22,148 nucleotides of DNA, taken from CAYNDB01 sp964395915 (GTDB taxonomy: Bacteria > Nitrospinota_A > UBA7883 > JAJRTC01). Below the pieces are notes generated by a model that was not told the origin of the DNA, made no database searches, and saw nothing but the letters and a program-made list of their open reading frames with translations. Position numbers and translations under genes: made by a program. The first letter of the stretch is position 1. Each line of letters begins with the position of its first letter. The stretch lies in contig CAYNDB010000032.1 of the NCBI GenBank assembly GCA_964395915.1, positions 1-22,148 of the forward strand, in the 5' to 3' direction. Below, piece by piece: positions 20,855 through 22,148 of the stretch.

Positions 20855-22148
20855 TTATTTCTTGTTCTGGGAATGATCCATAGAACCATGATCCATTTTC
20901 GAATGATCCATACCGTCAGATTTCATAGAACCATGATCCATCTTCGACATGTCCTTGTTCTCATCCTGTGGAGCGNNNNNNNNNNNNNNNNNNNNNNNNN
21001 NNNNNNNNNNNNNNNNNNNNNNNNNNNNNNNNNNNNNNNNNNNNNNNNNNNNNNNNNNNNNNNNNNNNNNNNNNNTTTCATAGAACCATGATCCATCTTC
21101 GACATGTCCTTGTTCTCATCCTGTGGAGCGGGAGACATTTTGTTCACAACTTCTTGTAGTTTGGATTCGGAGTCGATAAGGAATTGTGCTGAGGTTACAA
21201 CTTTTTCACCTTCAGACAGGCCGGATAAAATGCCGAAATATCCTTCACTCTCCATGCCCAGGGTAACGTTTCTAGGCTCGAATCTACCTTCTCCCCTGTC
21301 GATAAAGACCAAAGATCTTGCGCCGGTTCTTATAACCGCTTCACTTGGTATCGTCACAATATTTTTAGCGGTCTTGGCGTTGATTACAATTTCGCCATAC
21401 ATGTCTGGTTTCAACAACATCTTCTTGTTATCGAACTCAAGCCTGACAGTTACCGAACGAGACTTTCTTTCAAGGAACGGATAGATATACGTTATTTTCC
21501 CCTCGAATGTTTTTCCAGGAGCCGAGGCCAGTGTCATAACGGCGTGCTGTCCTTCTTTCACATAAGGAATTTCATATTCGTATACGTCGACATTCACCCA
21601 AACCTTGCTAAGATCGGCTATCTCATACAATGTAACGCCCGGCTTAACATACATTCCTTCGATTACATGTTTTTTGATCACAACGCCTGGCGCGGTGGAA
21701 TGTATATGCAGTGTCTTTTTTATCTTCCTGGTTTTTTCAAGCTCTCTTATCTGATGTTCGGGGACATCAAAAAGTTCAAGCCTGCGCCGCGCCGACTCCA
21801 GCAAAGTCTCTCCACTTTTCTTTATTAATAGATGAGCGCCCTGTTTCATCGAATCCCGATAATTAAGGGCCAGAACGAACTCTTCTTGTGTGGTTACCAG
21901 ATCCGGGCTGTATACTTCCAGCAGTACCGTGCCTTTTTTCACATAAAGACCGGTTGAGTCGATATAAAGCTTTTCAATCCAGCCGGAAACCTTGGTCTGT
22001 ATTTTTGTAAGCGTGGTTTCGTCGTAGGCGATCACTCCGACCGTTCGAATCTGTTTACTTAGATCCATCCTTTTTGCGGCCACACTGCGGACTCCTATAT
22101 TCTGGACGACAATTGGATTGATTTTCACCAGACCGGAATCTTCTCCAT
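20855..22148 (-). CDS. cusB: CusB-type periplasmic adaptor (5' end cut by window; internal false gap)
   Basis: The frame is open from the right edge, through GEDSGLVKINPIVVQNIGVRS, so the start and N-terminal signal lie outside the window. The sequence is a membrane-fusion protein of the CusB/HlyD family: barrel-sandwich halves (IQTKVSGWIEKLYIDSTGLYV; TAPGVVIKKHVIEGMYVKPG), a helical hairpin (about TQEEFVLAL to LEKTRKIKK), a beta-barrel (VWVNVDVYEYEIPYVKEGQ) and a membrane-proximal domain (FIDRGEGRFEPRNVTLGMES). It links CusA to the outer-membrane channel and delivers Cu(I)/Ag(I). Bases 20976-21075 are N and are flanked by identical 55-base copies. Removing one copy plus the Ns (155 bases) gives a continuous frame ending at TAA 20855-20857, 9 bases before cusA, with a tail rich in MDH and MK. 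Read literally across the gap, the frame shifts and ends early at 20923. Confidence 0.9.
20921..20975. repeat. 55-base exact direct repeat, left copy
   Basis: Identical to 21076-21130. Begins TTTCATAGAACCATGATCCA and ends CTGTGGAGCG. The two copies touch the two sides of the 100-N gap. A length of 55 equals a common assembler k-mer size. Confidence 0.95.
20976..21075. other. Assembly gap of exactly 100 N
   Basis: One hundred unknown bases, a standard placeholder length. Because both flanks end in the same 55 bases, the real sequence is probably a simple overlap with no missing DNA. Confidence 0.97.
21076..21130. repeat. 55-base exact direct repeat, right copy
   Basis: Identical to 20921-20975. 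See the left copy. Confidence 0.95.

Noticed and set aside
20923..22128. A cusB frame read through the Ns and ending at 20923
   Set aside because: It depends on the arbitrary 100-N length. The residues after the gap (RMRTRTC) are an out-of-frame reading of the duplicated 55 bases, and collapsing the duplicate gives a sensible in-frame end at 20855.
1..22148. CRISPR arrays, insertion sequences, integrases or a replication origin
   Set aside because: No regularly spaced repeats, no transposase or recombinase motifs and no DnaA-box cluster were seen.

Overview
The window comes from a diderm (Gram-negative type) bacterium. It carries an RND/periplasmic adaptor pair (CusA/CusB), a lipoprotein with a lipobox, a Ccm-type cytochrome c maturation gene and class I fructose-1,6-bisphosphatase. 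The mix of CarD-like regulator, HDOD protein, Hanks-type kinase, DUF5674 and a CcmH with a CxCxC motif suggests a deep-branching lineage (Nitrospinota/Nitrospirota or former deltaproteobacterial relatives). This placement is inference, since no 16S or other decisive marker is present. Coding density is high: no gene-free stretch exceeds 300 bases, and three convergent pairs are separated by only 3-6 bases.

Layout. 1-2760 (minus): a tight four-gene run HDOD protein > metallo-beta-lactamase-fold hydrolase > DUF502 membrane protein > DUF5674 protein (cut by the left edge). 2873-3949: small Dabb-domain protein convergent with a hexapeptide-repeat acyltransferase. 4104-6122 (plus): a UPF0104/LPG-synthase-TM membrane protein, then an exported ankyrin-repeat protein. 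6129-7157 (minus): tsaD. 7326-12008 (plus): the most unusual part, a run of four genes. They are a Ser/Thr kinase with a polytopic membrane C-terminus, a fused cytochrome b / 2x[4Fe-4S] / MvhD-like protein, a CcmH-like protein and a CcmI-like zinc-ribbon protein. 12012-13777 (minus): lipoprotein, Crp/Fnr regulator and CarD-like regulator. 13980-16132 (minus): mtnP-hemL pair. 16356-17366 (plus): fbp. 17495-17570: tRNA-Ala(CGC) with encoded CCA. 17672-22148 (minus): cusB-cusA copper/silver efflux genes, cusB cut by the right edge.

How they may work together. The kinase-cytochrome b-Ccm run looks like a respiratory/redox locus: a membrane protein that could pass electrons between the quinone pool and a cytosolic partner, next to two accessory genes for c-type cytochrome assembly. 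tsaD, hemL, mtnP and fbp are housekeeping (tRNA t6A modification, tetrapyrrole synthesis, methylthioadenosine salvage, gluconeogenesis or Calvin cycle). cusAB exports Cu(I)/Ag(I).

The 100-N gap inside cusB is flanked by identical 55-base sequences. It is almost certainly a scaffolding artefact: collapsing it restores one reading frame ending in a Met/His-rich tail. No CRISPR array, transposase, integrase or origin was seen. A short fossil of a cusA 3' end lies in opposite orientation between the tRNA gene and cusA.
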